Counted from the first letter of the stretch, positions 8,444 through 17,565 are shown. The stretch is DNA of 64,000 nt from JACQFZ01 sp045810625 (GCA_045810625.1 JBJMVQ010000075.1:4624-68623), one strand, 5' to 3'. The notes: generated from the sequence alone by a model not told the origin. Numbers and translations are program-made.

Positions 8444-9484
8444 ATGCAACTCAGCGCCGATCAGCTCCCGGCTCACCTCAAACGCGGCCTCGCGCCGCTC
8501 TATTTCATTTCGGGCGACGACCCGCTCGCCGCGCAGGAGTGCACCGACGCCATCCGCGCGGCGGCGCAGGCGGCGGGATGCGAGGAGCGCAAGGTGTATA
8601 CCGTCGAAAGCGGGTTCGATTGGGCCGCATTCCGGAACGAGCTGCGCTCCGGCTCGCTCTTCTCGACGCGCCGGTTGCTCGAGCTGCGGCTGCCGACCGG
8701 CAAGCCGGGAGAGGAGGGTGCGCGGACGCTCGCCGAGGTTGCCGGGGACGAAGCGCCGGACGTCACAGTGCTCGTGGTGGCCGGCAAGCTCGACAAGCAG
8801 GCCCGGGCGGCGAAATGGGTAGCGGCGCTCGAACGGGCCGGCGTGACCATCACGCTTTATCCGATCGACGCACGCCAGTTGCCGGCCTGGATCGAGCGGC
8901 GCATGCGCGCCCGCGGGCTGGTCCCGGGCCGGGGCGTCGCGGACATGTTGGCGCATTACACTGAGGGCAATTCGCTCGCCTGTGCGCAGGAGATCGAAAA
9001 GCTTGCGCTTTCCGGGGCGCGCGAGGTGAGCGCGGATGACATCGCCGGACAACTTAGCGACAATGCCCGGTTCACGGTTTATGCCCTCGCCGACGCCGCG
9101 TTAGCCGGCGACACCGCGACGGTGCTGCGTATCCTGCACAGCCTGCGGGCGGAAGGCGAAGCGCCGGCCCTGGTGTCGTGGGCGCTGGCGCGCGAAGTGC
9201 GCGAAGCCGCGCGGATCGCGCAGGTGATTGCATCGGGGCGGCCGGCGGCGCAGGTGCTCGAAGAATTTCGCGTGTGGGCGCGACGCAAGCCGATCATGCA
9301 GAAGGCGCTGACGCGCCACAAGCTCGCGAGCTGGCATGAGTTGTTGCGCGCCGCCGCACGTGCCGACCGTGTCGTGAAGGGTCAGCGTCCGGGTGACGCG
9401 TGGCTCGAGCTCGAGGCGCTGGCCCTCGCGCTCGCCGGCTGCGCGACTCCGGCCTACACGCTCAGGGGAGAAGCAGTAGTATGA
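8444..9484 (+). CDS. holA: DNA polymerase III, delta subunit
   Basis: A 346-aa protein that matches HolA along its length. The N-terminal AAA-like fold begins with LAPLYFISGDDPLAAQEC, where the P-loop is degenerate as usual for delta. LFSTRRLLELRLP and a C-terminal helical collar domain (RDNARFTVYALADAAL-like, then WALAREVRE) follow. Delta opens the beta clamp within the clamp loader. The gene has no ribosome-binding site and may be read from a leaderless transcript. It overlaps proA by 4 bases. The common upstream partner lptE is absent here. Confidence 0.93.
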   Translation: MQLSADQLPAHLKRGLAPLYFISGDDPLAAQECTDAIRAAAQAAGCEERKVYTVESGFDWAAFRNELRSGSLFSTRRLLELRLPTGKPGEEGARTLAEVAGDEAPDVTVLVVAGKLDKQARAAKWVAALERAGVTITLYPIDARQLPAWIERRMRARGLVPGRGVADMLAHYTEGNSLACAQEIEKLALSGAREVSADDIAGQLSDNARFTVYALADAALAGDTATVLRILHSLRAEGEAPALVSWALAREVREAARIAQVIASGRPAAQVLEEFRVWARRKPIMQKALTRHKLASWHELLRAAARADRVVKGQRPGDAWLELEALALALAGCATPAYTLRGEAVV

Positions 9485-10764
9485 AGGTGATGAGCCGATC
9501 GGTTGCGACAGACGTCGAAGCGTACATGCGGACGCTCGGCGTCCGTGCGCGTACCGCATCGCGCCTGCTCGCGCGCGCGGAAACGGCCGCGAAGAACGCG
9601 GCGCTGCTCGCGACCGCGGCCGAGATCGAACGAAGCCCCGACGCACTGCTCGCGGCGAACCGGAAGGACCTCGACGCCGGGCGCGCGGCCGGCCTGGATG
9701 CGGCGTTCCTCGATCGCCTCACGCTCAATCCGGCGCGCGTGCAATTGATGGCGGAGGGACTGCGCCAGATCGCGGCGCTGCCCGATCCAATCGGCGAGAT
9801 CACCGATCTGCGCTACCGGCCGTCGGGCATTCAGGTCGGGCGCATGCGCGTGCCGCTCGGCGTGATCGGCATCATTTATGAATCGCGTCCGAACGTCACC
9901 GCCGACGCCGCGGGTCTTTGCCTCAAATCCGGCAACGCGGCGATTTTGCGCGGCGGCAGCGAGGCGATGCAGTCGAATCAAGCGATCGCCGCGTGTATCC
10001 ACGCAGGACTCGCGCAAGCCGGGCTGCCGACCGATGCGGTGCAGGTGGTCGAGACAACGGATCGCGCGGCAGTCGGCAGGCTGATCACTCTTAAGGACTA
10101 CGTCGACGTCATCGTTCCGCGCGGCGGCAAGAGTCTGATCGAGCGCATCAGTAACGAGGCGACGATTCCGGTCATCAAACATCTGCACGGCATCTGCCAC
10201 GTCTACATCGACGACAAGGCCGACCTCGACAAAGCGGTGCGGATTGCCTTCAACGCCAAGTGCCAGCGCTATGCGGTGTGCAACGCGATGGAGACGCTGC
10301 TCGTCGCCGCCGGCATCGCCGAGCGCGCGCTGCCTGTGCTCGGCAAGATGTACCGTGAGCAGGGTGTGGAGCTGCGCGGCTGCGACACGACGCGGCGCAT
10401 ACTGCCCGGCATCAACACGGCCACCGAAGAGGATTGGCACACCGAGTACGAGGCGCCGATACTGTCGATCCGTGTGGTCGACGACCTCGATGCGGCGATC
10501 GATCACATCGCAACGTACGGCTCGCAGCATACCGATGCGATCGTGACCGAGGACATTACGCGCGCGCGCCGTTTCCTGCGCGAGGTCGATTCCAGCTCGG
10601 TGATTGTCAACGCCTCGACGCGCTTCGCCGACGGTTTCGAGTACGGGCTCGGCGCGGAGATCGGCATTTCCACCAACAAGCTCCATGCGCGTGGTCCGGT
10701 CGGGCTCGAAGGTCTGACGTCTCAGAAGTTTGTCGTGATCGGTGACGGTCACGTGCGCACTTGA
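9481..10764 (+). CDS. proA: Gamma-glutamyl phosphate reductase
   Basis: A 427-aa enzyme that reduces gamma-glutamyl phosphate to glutamate semialdehyde with NADPH, the second step of proline synthesis. The aldehyde-dehydrogenase fold is clear: VPLGVIGIIYESRPNVT and LKSGNAAILRGG in the cofactor domain, the conserved VIVPRGGKSLI, and the catalytic cysteine in YAVCNAMETLL. The C-terminal part has GAEIGISTNKLHARGPVGLE. The ATG at 9481 overlaps the holA TGA, suggesting coupling. An ATG nine bases later is an alternative. No proB is nearby. Confidence 0.95.
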   Translation: MKVMSRSVATDVEAYMRTLGVRARTASRLLARAETAAKNAALLATAAEIERSPDALLAANRKDLDAGRAAGLDAAFLDRLTLNPARVQLMAEGLRQIAALPDPIGEITDLRYRPSGIQVGRMRVPLGVIGIIYESRPNVTADAAGLCLKSGNAAILRGGSEAMQSNQAIAACIHAGLAQAGLPTDAVQVVETTDRAAVGRLITLKDYVDVIVPRGGKSLIERISNEATIPVIKHLHGICHVYIDDKADLDKAVRIAFNAKCQRYAVCNAMETLLVAAGIAERALPVLGKMYREQGVELRGCDTTRRILPGINTATEEDWHTEYEAPILSIRVVDDLDAAIDHIATYGSQHTDAIVTEDITRARRFLREVDSSSVIVNASTRFADGFEYGLGAEIGISTNKLHARGPVGLEGLTSQKFVVIGDGHVRT

Positions 10765-10839
10765 TCCCGCGTAGTTCGCTCGCCTGCTTTTCCGTTCCGT
10801 CTGATCGTGTTGTCGGCACGTGGCGCCGTGCGCACGCTG

Positions 10840-10886
10840 CCCTCACCCTCATTCCCTCTCCCGGTTGCGCGAGAGAGGGAGGCGAG
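10840..10886. repeat. REP-like palindrome upstream of nadD
   Basis: A CCCTCACCC leader followed by TCCCTCTC (10853-10860) and its inverse GAGAGGGA (10873-10880) around a GC-rich loop. This is the common proteobacterial CCCTCTCCC..GGGAGAGGG type of intergenic palindrome. It lies within the short gap before nadD. Confidence 0.5.
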
Positions 10887-10918
10887 CCGAAGCGCGTGCT
10901 GACGCACGCGCACCTCGT

Positions 10919-11548
10919 ATGATCGGCGTCCTCGGCGGCACCTTCGATCCGATTCACTACGGACATTTGCGCCCCGCGCGGGAAGTGTTCGATCACCTCG
11001 GGCTCGCTCGGCTGCATCTGATCCCCGCTGCCGCGCCGCCGCATCGTAAGCCGCCGCTCGCCACCGCCGCGCAGCGCCTGCGCATGGTCGAGATCGCCGT
11101 TACGGAGTTCCCTGGCTTCGTGGCCGACGATCGCGAAATTCGTCGCGGCGGCGTGTCGTATACCGTCCCGACGCTCGAAGCGCTGCGCGCCGAGATCGGC
11201 GACGCGCCGCTCTGTTTTCTTCTCGGCACGGATGCTTTCGCCGGTCTGCCGTCGTGGTATCGCTGGGAGCAGCTGTTCGAACTGGCCCATCTCGTCGTGA
11301 TGCAGCGTCCCGGCGCGGCCGCGTCCATTCCCGCGTGGGCGGCAGCGCGGGTCTGTTCGGGGCGCGAATCGATCGCCGCGCGACCGGCCGGAGCCGTCGT
11401 TTTCGTCCCCGTTACGCCGCGCGATATTTCGGCGACGCAGCTGCGCGCCGCGATCGCTCGCGGCGAGACGCCCGCCGCCGATGTCTTGCCGCCCGCGGTT
11501 TGGGATTACATCGAACGTCTACACCTCTACCGGAGCTCCGCCGCTTGA
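10919..11548 (+). CDS. nadD: Nicotinate-nucleotide adenylyltransferase
   Basis: A 209-aa enzyme that joins nicotinate mononucleotide and ATP to form deamido-NAD. The nucleotidyltransferase motif GGTFDPIHYGH is at residues 6-16 and the C-terminal ISATQLRAAI is the family's ISxTxxR site. The ATG at 10919 is chosen because homologues begin directly with MIGVLGGTFDP; the frame is open further upstream but only through the REP-like repeat. There is no clear ribosome-binding site. The stop overlaps the rsfS start. Confidence 0.94.
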   Translation: MIGVLGGTFDPIHYGHLRPAREVFDHLGLARLHLIPAAAPPHRKPPLATAAQRLRMVEIAVTEFPGFVADDREIRRGGVSYTVPTLEALRAEIGDAPLCFLLGTDAFAGLPSWYRWEQLFELAHLVVMQRPGAAASIPAWAAARVCSGRESIAARPAGAVVFVPVTPRDISATQLRAAIARGETPAADVLPPAVWDYIERLHLYRSSAA

Positions 11549-11886
11549 TGCGCGTTTCGCAGTTACGCAAGCTCATCCTCGATGCGCTCGACGATGCCAA
11601 GGCGCGCGACGTCACGGTGCTCGACGTGCGCAAGATCGCCGTGTTCACGGACTATATGATCATCGTCACCGGCACCTCCAATCGTCACGTCGTTGCAGTC
11701 GCCGACAACGTGATCGACCGGTTGCGCGAGCACGGCCGGCGGCCCGCGGGCGTCGAAGGAATGGAGGGCGGCGACTGGGTGCTCATCGACTTCGGCGACG
11801 TCGTCGTGCACGTGATGCGCCAGCAGACGCGCGATTTTTACAACCTCGAAAAGCTGTGGAGCGAGGCGAAGCAGCTGAAGCGGTAG
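11548..11886 (+). CDS. rsfS: Ribosomal silencing factor RsfS
   Basis: A 112-aa protein of the RsfS/Iojap family. It binds uL14 on the large ribosomal subunit and blocks subunit joining when nutrients are low. Family features are visible: LDALDDAKARDVTVLDVR, the FTDYMIIVTGTSNRHV core and GDWVLIDFGDVVVHVM, ending with FYNLEKLW. The ATG overlaps the last base of the nadD stop (TGATG), so the two are translationally coupled. rlmH, which normally follows directly, is instead found at 35737. Confidence 0.95.
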   Translation: MRVSQLRKLILDALDDAKARDVTVLDVRKIAVFTDYMIIVTGTSNRHVVAVADNVIDRLREHGRRPAGVEGMEGGDWVLIDFGDVVVHVMRQQTRDFYNLEKLWSEAKQLKR

Positions 11887-12186
11887 CGCATTTTCTGCGG
11901 TAGCGCGCTTTCATGGCCGGCTCCGCAGCACGAATAACCCCCTCGACTCCGGTTCTTTTCGGAAACGCGTCCGCGCCGACGATGGATCGGGCCGCGCCGG
12001 GTTTTCGCAAAACGATTCTCCCGGTGTCACACTATGTGCAGCGCAGAACTCCGCTCGCGGCGCGATGGGAAGCCCGGCAATGTCATGTTGCGAGCCCCGC
12101 CGTAGCACGCGGGCGAGCCGCGCTCCGGTAACGAGGCGTTGAAATCTCGAATCGCGGTAAGGAGGCTGCGTCAGGAGGAGAAACCC

Positions 12187-13050
12187 GTGAGCGACAATGC
12201 GATTATCGTCGAAGCCTGGAATACCGTCCTCTTCGACAAGTTCGTTCGTTTCAAGCATCTTCTCATCAATGGCCTCGCGGGACACAGCGACGAGGTGCTG
12301 TCGCGGCGTCTGTTCCCCGAAGGGTCGCGCGTCCTCGATCTCGGCTGCGGTTTTGGCGACAGTGCGCTGAAGATCGCGGCCGCGGTCGGGCCGCAGGGCG
12401 AAGTGGTGGGCGTCGATTGCGCCGAGAATTTTATTCGCGCCGCCGAGCGCGAAGCGAAATCGGCCGGTATCCGCAACGCCTCATTCTTCGTCGCGGACGT
12501 GCAGACCGATGACCTGCGCGGTCCCTACGACCACGCGTTCGCGCGTTTTGGCACCATGTTTTTCAACCTGCCGGGCGCCGCCATGCGTAACATTCGCCGG
12601 ATGCTGAAGCCCGGCGGTTCGTTCACGCAGATCGTCTGGCGCAAGCGCGAAGACAATCCCTGGGTGTACGAAGCGGAGTTGCGCGTTCGCGAAATCGTGC
12701 CGGTCGTATCGCACGAGGACACCGATCAAGTGCACTGCGGCCCGGGCCCGTTTTCCATGGCGGGACCGGATATGGTCAGCACGATGCTTGCCGCTGCCGG
12801 ATTCAATCGCATCAGCTTCGAGCGCTTCGACGCGGACATCTGCATCGGCCGCGATCTGGACGAAGCCGTCGAATTCGCCATGGCGCTCGGGCCCGCAGGT
12901 GAGATCATCCGGCTCGCCGGTGCCGAAGGCGAAAAACGCAGGCCGCAGGTGATCGCGGTGCTGCGCGAGACGCTCTCGGCGTATGTGCGCCCCGACGGGG
13001 TCTGGGGACCATCCAGCACGTGGTTCATTACGTCGCGGAATCCGGGCTGA
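12187..13050 (+). CDS. Class I SAM-dependent methyltransferase
   Basis: A 287-aa soluble protein with a class I methyltransferase fold. Motif I is VLDLGCGFGD at 49-58, the acidic motif II end is VVGVDCAENFI, and a post-motif FARFGTMFFNLPGAAMRNI leads into MLKPGG. The start is a GTG at 12187, chosen for an AGGAGGAG site six bases upstream; the frame extends 16 codons further with no support. The substrate is unknown. The C-terminal half resembles ubiquinone/sterol-type methyltransferases only in general shape. The gene stands first in the accessory stretch after rsfS. Confidence 0.85.
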   Translation: MSDNAIIVEAWNTVLFDKFVRFKHLLINGLAGHSDEVLSRRLFPEGSRVLDLGCGFGDSALKIAAAVGPQGEVVGVDCAENFIRAAEREAKSAGIRNASFFVADVQTDDLRGPYDHAFARFGTMFFNLPGAAMRNIRRMLKPGGSFTQIVWRKREDNPWVYEAELRVREIVPVVSHEDTDQVHCGPGPFSMAGPDMVSTMLAAAGFNRISFERFDADICIGRDLDEAVEFAMALGPAGEIIRLAGAEGEKRRPQVIAVLRETLSAYVRPDGVWGPSSTWFITSRNPG

Positions 13051-13148
13051 GAAAATGACGCCGCCGCGCGGGTCGCGGGCAAGTCGCTCCCGGCGTGTCG
13101 AAGACCCGCTGATGCAAGCGCCGACGTGCTCTGCCGGAGGATAAACGC

Positions 13149-13763
13149 ATGACCATGTACCATGAACGTGCCCGCGAGCTGCAAGATCGCTTCGATACGC
13201 GCCGGCTCGCCGATCGCCTGGAAGAAAAGCTCGTGCGCCAATGCTTCGTCGCCGAGGATAAAGCTTTTATCGAGCGCCTCGATATGTTCTTTCTCGCAAC
13301 GGTCGACAGCCGGGGTCGCGCCAACTGTTCCTACAAAGGCGGCGAGCCGGGGTTCGTGCGCGTGCTCGATGAACATACACTCGCGTTCCCCAATTACGAC
13401 GGTAACGGTATGTACCTTTCGATGGGCAACGTGCTCGATACCGGCGAAGTCGGTCTGCTCTTCATCGATTTCGAGCGGCAAACACGAATGCGTGTGAACG
13501 GCACCGCCCGCGTCGAGGCGAACGATCCCTTGGTCGCCGAGTATCACGACGCCCAATTCGTCGTCCGCGTCGCGGTGCGCGAAGTCTTTCCGAATTGCCC
13601 GCGCTATATTCACAAAATGCAGCGCGTCGAACGGTCGCACTTCGTTCCGCAAGCCGGCTGCACGGTGCCGGTACCGGGATGGAAGAAAAGCGCGTGGGCG
13701 AAGGATGTACTCGCCGCCGACGATCCGGCGAACGATCCGACGCGAGAAGTGCGGGACCGTTGA
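13149..13763 (+). CDS. Pyridoxamine 5'-phosphate oxidase-family (FMN-binding split-barrel) protein
   Basis: A 204-aa protein of the PPOX-like split-barrel group. The sequence FFLATVDSRGRANCSYKGG is the typical first strands with the FMN phosphate contact, and LAFPNYDGNGMYLSMGN and VGLLFIDFERQTRMRVNGTA are the core barrel. Such proteins bind FMN, F420 or haem and are often annotated as pyridoxamine oxidases without proof. A GGAGG site lies 8 bases before the ATG. A second PPOX gene lies 3 kb downstream beside a MocR regulator, so vitamin B6 or flavin chemistry may be a local theme. Confidence 0.83.
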   Translation: MTMYHERARELQDRFDTRRLADRLEEKLVRQCFVAEDKAFIERLDMFFLATVDSRGRANCSYKGGEPGFVRVLDEHTLAFPNYDGNGMYLSMGNVLDTGEVGLLFIDFERQTRMRVNGTARVEANDPLVAEYHDAQFVVRVAVREVFPNCPRYIHKMQRVERSHFVPQAGCTVPVPGWKKSAWAKDVLAADDPANDPTREVRDR

Positions 13764-13964
13764 ACCGAACGACGGTTGCACGGCGCGAGAGCACGGCTAA
13801 CACCGGCTTCGCTGCACCGTCTGCCGCATGGCTGGACAAGCTCATGACAACAGCGTGATCATGACCGGGCATCAATCGCTCGCGAGGACGCTCGGCGTGC
13901 AAGTGAATCCACTGCAGCAGGAACTTGTCGTCGGCAATCTTTTTTTCCAAAAGGTCGGTGCGCG

Positions 13965-14753
13965 ATGAAGCTGGCTGCGAATATAACGCTCGTATACGGC
14001 CGCCTGCCGGAAGCCGAGCGTTTCGCGCAAGCCGCGCGCGACGGCTTTGTCGGTGTCGAGATTCTCTTTCCGTACAGCAATCCGCCCGAGTGGTACACGG
14101 AACGACTGAGGGCGAACGCGCTCGAGCTTGTGCTCATCAATACGCCTGTCGGCGACGGACCCGCGCGCGCCGGGCTCGCCGCGATCCCGGGCAAGCAGGG
14201 GGAATTTCGCACGGCGTTCGAACGGGCGATGGCGGTGGTGCGAGCGACGACTTGCCGCACGATTCACGTCATGGCGGGAATCGTCGATGACATACGGCCC
14301 ACTCGATGGCGTCCGGTACTGGAGGAGAATCTGCGCTGGGCGGCTGCGCGGTGTTCGTCCGAGAACGTCGTCCTCACGCTGGAAGCGCTGAACCGCGTCG
14401 ATTTCCCGGGCTACGCCTATCACCAGCCGCGCGAGGCGCTCGCGGTTATCGAGCAGCTGGCGTTGCCGAACGTGCGTTTGCAGTTCGACTTGTATCACAC
14501 CGCCAAGGAAGGTCTCGATCTACCGGCCGAGCTGACGCACGCGCTTCCGTACGTGCGGCATATCCAGATCGCCGGCGCGCCCGAGCGCAACGAGCCCGAT
14601 CTCGCGAAGGACAAGCTGCTCGATTGCTTCGAACTGTTGGTGCATCGCGGCTACTCCGGTTGGATCGGCTGCGAGTACCGGCCGCGCGCGCTTCCCGACG
14701 GTTATCTCGCCTGGCGTGAACCGTTGCTTCAAAAGGGTTGGCTTCGGCAATAA
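13965..14753 (+). CDS. hyi: Hydroxypyruvate isomerase / 2-oxo-tetronate isomerase family (TIM barrel)
   Basis: A 262-aa protein of the xylose-isomerase-like TIM-barrel group, closest in pattern to hydroxypyruvate isomerase. It starts MKLAANITLVYGRLPEAERFAQAARDGF and has LEALNRVDFPGYAYH with the catalytic glutamate, QFDLYHTAKEG with metal ligands, and HIQIAGAPERNEPD. A second glutamate follows in GWIGCEYRP. Hyi interconverts hydroxypyruvate and tartronate semialdehyde in glyoxylate metabolism; the related OtnI acts on 2-oxo-tetronate. No gcl or glxR is adjacent, so the exact substrate is open. The ribosome-binding site is weak. Confidence 0.85.
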   Translation: MKLAANITLVYGRLPEAERFAQAARDGFVGVEILFPYSNPPEWYTERLRANALELVLINTPVGDGPARAGLAAIPGKQGEFRTAFERAMAVVRATTCRTIHVMAGIVDDIRPTRWRPVLEENLRWAAARCSSENVVLTLEALNRVDFPGYAYHQPREALAVIEQLALPNVRLQFDLYHTAKEGLDLPAELTHALPYVRHIQIAGAPERNEPDLAKDKLLDCFELLVHRGYSGWIGCEYRPRALPDGYLAWREPLLQKGWLRQ

Positions 14754-14830
14754 CCGGATGTAGCGGACGATGCCGGCATTCGATTCGCTTCCGCCGGCGA
14801 CGCCAAAATGTTTGGCCCCCAGGAACCGAT

Positions 14831-16258
14831 CTATCGCGCGATCCGCTTGATGCCTGCTCGGATCGTGCGTTCGCCGAGCGTCGAGAATCCGATCACGAAT
14901 TCATTGCGCGGCGCTTTCGTCAAATAGTACGCGCCGGCGCTAACCATCTGGACCTTGTTTTGCGCGGCGCGCTCCCCGACGGCATCGTCCGCAAAGCGCA
15001 CCAGCACGTGCATCCCGGCCGGATCGCCCATGACTCTCGCGCCATCCCCGAAGTGTCGTGCGAGCGCGTCGATCAGCACTTCGCGCCGGTGCCCGTACAG
15101 CCGGCGCATGCGGCGGATGTGTCGATCGAGGTGGCCTTCGCCCAGAAAATCCGCGAGCGCCGCTTGCTCGAGCGTCGGCGTATGGCGGTCGGCGAGCCAC
15201 TTGGCGCGGCGAAACGCGGGCACGAGCGCCGGCGGCACGATGACGTAGCCGATGCGCATCCCGGGAAACATGACCTTCGAGAACGTGCCGCAGTAAATTA
15301 CGGCAACGTCGGGCGCCAGGCCCTGCAGTGCGGGCAGCGGCGGGCCGCTGTAGCGGTACTCGCTGTCGTAGTCGTCCTCGACAATCACCGCGCGCTGCGC
15401 GCGCGCCCATTCAATCAGCGCCAGGCGGCGTTTGAGCGACAGCGCGACGCCGGTCGGAAATTGGTGCGACGGCGTCACGTACGCGAGCCGCGCCTTCCGG
15501 TCGATGGCATCGACCACGATGCCTTCGGCATCGACCGGTACCGGCTGAAGCTTGGCGCCGTAGGCGTCGAACACACGGCGCGTGCCGAGATAGCCGGGAT
15601 CTTCGAACGCGACGGTATCGCCAGGTTCGAGCAGCAGGCGCGCACAGAAGTCGAGCGCTTGCTGCGAGCCGTTGACGACAACCACCTGCTCCGGCGTGCA
15701 GCGTACGGCGCGCGAGCGCGCGACGTACGCGGCAATTTCCTGGCGCAGCCGCGGGTAACCCTGCGCTTCGCGTCCGTAGTCGAAAGTTTCCCGCTGCGCG
15801 CGGCGCAAATGCCGCACGAGCAGCTTGCGCCACAGCGCGAACGGAAAGTGGTCGAGATCCGCGCCCCACCGGGAGAAACAGATGAATCCGGGAGGCGTCG
15901 GCGGATAGACGAAATCTTCGCGCAACGCGGCGCCGAAGCGTGATAGCCGCGCGGGGACGTTCTCCGGCGGCCGGCGCCGCGGCCCGACGCGTGGGCGCAG
16001 CGACGCCTCCGGCAGCTCGCGGCAGACGAAGGTGCCCGAACCGTGCAGTGTCTGCAGATAGCCTTCGGCGATCAGTTGCTCGTAAGCCTGGGTCACGGTG
16101 CTGCGCGACACCGCGAGCGCGTCGGCCAGCTCGCGCGTGGACGGTACGCGCTCGCCGCCGCGGAAGCGTCCGTTCAGGATGCCCGTGCGCCAGGCGTCGT
16201 AGATCTGCCGGTAGATCGGCGTCGCGGCGGCGGTGTCGATGACGATGGCGGCGCGCAT
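14831..16258 (-). CDS. MocR/PdxR-type regulator (GntR HTH fused to aminotransferase fold)
   Basis: A 475-aa fusion. The N-terminal winged helix (about residues 5-75, YRQIYDAWRTGILNGRFRGG, VPSTRELADALAVSRSTVTQAYEQL) is of the GntR type. The rest is a class I aminotransferase fold with the PLP lysine in YCGTFSKVMFPGMRIGY and the conserved DYDSEYRY. MocR proteins sense PLP or amino compounds and usually control a divergent target. The ATG at 16258 is preferred; a TTG at 16273 would add five residues but lies inside the probable operator. It faces the GNAT/PPOX pair. Confidence 0.92.
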   Translation of the reverse strand: MRAAIVIDTAAATPIYRQIYDAWRTGILNGRFRGGERVPSTRELADALAVSRSTVTQAYEQLIAEGYLQTLHGSGTFVCRELPEASLRPRVGPRRRPPENVPARLSRFGAALREDFVYPPTPPGFICFSRWGADLDHFPFALWRKLLVRHLRRAQRETFDYGREAQGYPRLRQEIAAYVARSRAVRCTPEQVVVVNGSQQALDFCARLLLEPGDTVAFEDPGYLGTRRVFDAYGAKLQPVPVDAEGIVVDAIDRKARLAYVTPSHQFPTGVALSLKRRLALIEWARAQRAVIVEDDYDSEYRYSGPPLPALQGLAPDVAVIYCGTFSKVMFPGMRIGYVIVPPALVPAFRRAKWLADRHTPTLEQAALADFLGEGHLDRHIRRMRRLYGHRREVLIDALARHFGDGARVMGDPAGMHVLVRFADDAVGERAAQNKVQMVSAGAYYLTKAPRNEFVIGFSTLGERTIRAGIKRIAR

Positions 16259-16300
16259 AAGTGGACTGGTCAAGAATAGCAGAAGTGGACATTTCAGTAA
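16259..16300. promoter_or_regulatory. Paired AAGTGGAC operator boxes with promoter of the MocR gene
   Basis: Two direct copies of AAGTGGAC lie at 16259-16266 and 16283-16290, 24 bp apart start to start. On the minus strand a promoter can be drawn through them: TTACTG (16300-16295), a 16-bp spacer, and TATTCT (16278-16273). Transcription would begin about 8 bases before the ATG at 16258. The boxes resemble the AAAGTGG-type sites reported for PdxR regulators, which fits autoregulation and control of the divergent genes. Confidence 0.5.
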
Positions 16301-16352
16301 GCCAATTCCGCGATACGGTTACGCGCCAACCAATGAAAAGCGGGAGTGCACT

Positions 16353-16994
16353 TTGATCGAGCTTCGTCCGGTTTCCCTCGAAGGTTATGGCGTGCGGCTG
16401 GAGCCGCTCGCGGCCGAGCATCACGACGGCATCGCCAAAGCCGCCGCGGACGGCGCGCTGTGGGAGCTTTGGTACACCGCCGTGCCGCGCCCCGAACAGA
16501 CCCAAGGCTTCATCACCCACGCACTCGCCGGTCAGCAGGCCGGCCACATGCTGCCGTGGGCCGTGCGCGACGTCGCGAGCGGCGAGATCGTCGGCAGCAC
16601 GCGCTATCACGACATCGTCGCTGCCATCGACCGCGTCGAAATCGGCTACACGTTCTACGCGAAGCGCTGGCAACGCAGCCACGTGAATACCGCCTGCAAG
16701 CTGCTTCTGCTGGGGCACGCGTTCGATGCCGTCGGTTGCCGCGTCGTCGGTTTGCGCACCGATAACTTCAATTTCAAATCGCAGCGTGCGATCGAAGCGC
16801 TCGGTGCGAAGAAGGACGGCGTGCTCCGTCATTACCAGGCGCGCCGCGACGGCAGCGCACGCGACACCGTGCTGTACAGCATCCTGGCGCACGAATGGCC
16901 GGACGTGAAGCGGCACCTCGAGCTGCGTCTCGCGCGTCACGCGCAATCGCGCGCTGAAGCGAACGAAATCGGCGGAGGCGAGGCGCACAAATGA
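16353..16994 (+). CDS. GNAT-family N-acetyltransferase
   Basis: A 213-aa acetyltransferase of the ribosomal-protein-alanine (RimJ-like) branch. VRLEPLAAEHHDGIAKAA opens the fold, GEIVGSTRYHDI and VEIGYTFYAKRWQRSHVNT form the core, and the acetyl-CoA loop and NFKSQRAIEALGAKKDG follow. The start is a TTG at 16353 with GGGAG six bases upstream; the frame is open 40 codons further but runs into the MocR operator. It overlaps the PPOX gene by 4 bases. It is divergent from the MocR regulator and probably controlled by it. The substrate is unknown. Confidence 0.85.
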   Translation: MIELRPVSLEGYGVRLEPLAAEHHDGIAKAAADGALWELWYTAVPRPEQTQGFITHALAGQQAGHMLPWAVRDVASGEIVGSTRYHDIVAAIDRVEIGYTFYAKRWQRSHVNTACKLLLLGHAFDAVGCRVVGLRTDNFNFKSQRAIEALGAKKDGVLRHYQARRDGSARDTVLYSILAHEWPDVKRHLELRLARHAQSRAEANEIGGGEAHK

Positions 16995-17565
16995 GCGGTG
17001 CACCCGAAATACGCAACAGCAAGTTCGCGTTGGACGATGCGCAGGCGCGCGCGCTGCTCGCGCGCGGCTACTGCGGGCGGCTCGCGACCGTGAGCGCCGA
17101 CGGCTCGCCCTACGTCGTGCCGCTGCTTTACGTGTTGCTCGAGGGCCAGGTGTACGCACACAACTCGCGCGGGGGCATCTGCGCGAAAACGTCGAGCACG
17201 ACACACGCGTCTGCTTCGAGGTAGACGAGCCGGGCGAGGTGTACGCGTATGGACGTTTCGAGTGCGATACGTCGGTGAGCTATGGGAGTGTCATCGCTTT
17301 CGGCCGGGTACGGATCGTCGAGGACCGCGACGAGAAGGCACGTTTCTGTACCGCGCTCATGCAGAAATACGCGCTCGCGCTGCCCGAGCGGCCGAAGGCG
17401 TTCTTCCCGCGCCTCGACCAGATCACGGTTTACGCCATGACGATCGAGCGCTTGACCGGCAAGCAAATCGCGCTGCCCGCCGTTTCAGAGCAGTGGCCGG
17501 CGACGGACCGCACCAAGACGCCGCAAGCGGCGCCGCGCGCGAAGGGCGACATATTGGAGGGCTAA
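16991..17565 (+). pseudogene. Pyridoxamine 5'-phosphate oxidase-family gene with frameshift
   Basis: The first 60 residues (from the ATG at 16991) follow the PPOX split-barrel pattern (CGRLATVSADGSPYVVPL), but the frame stops at 17222. After the G5 run at 17171-17175 the family sequence continues in the other frame: HLRENVEHDTRVCFEVDEPG, VYAYGRFECDTSVSYGSVI and on to a stop at 17565. One missing base in the run (G5 in place of G6), or a -1 slip on it, would restore a full protein of about 191 aa. Both halves are well conserved, so the break is recent, a sequencing error, or a programmed event. The gene overlaps the GNAT gene by 4 bases. Confidence 0.85.

Noticed and set aside
17239..17565. 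Separate 108-aa gene
   Set aside because: It is the second half of the frameshifted PPOX-family gene, with homology running across the break, not an independent gene.
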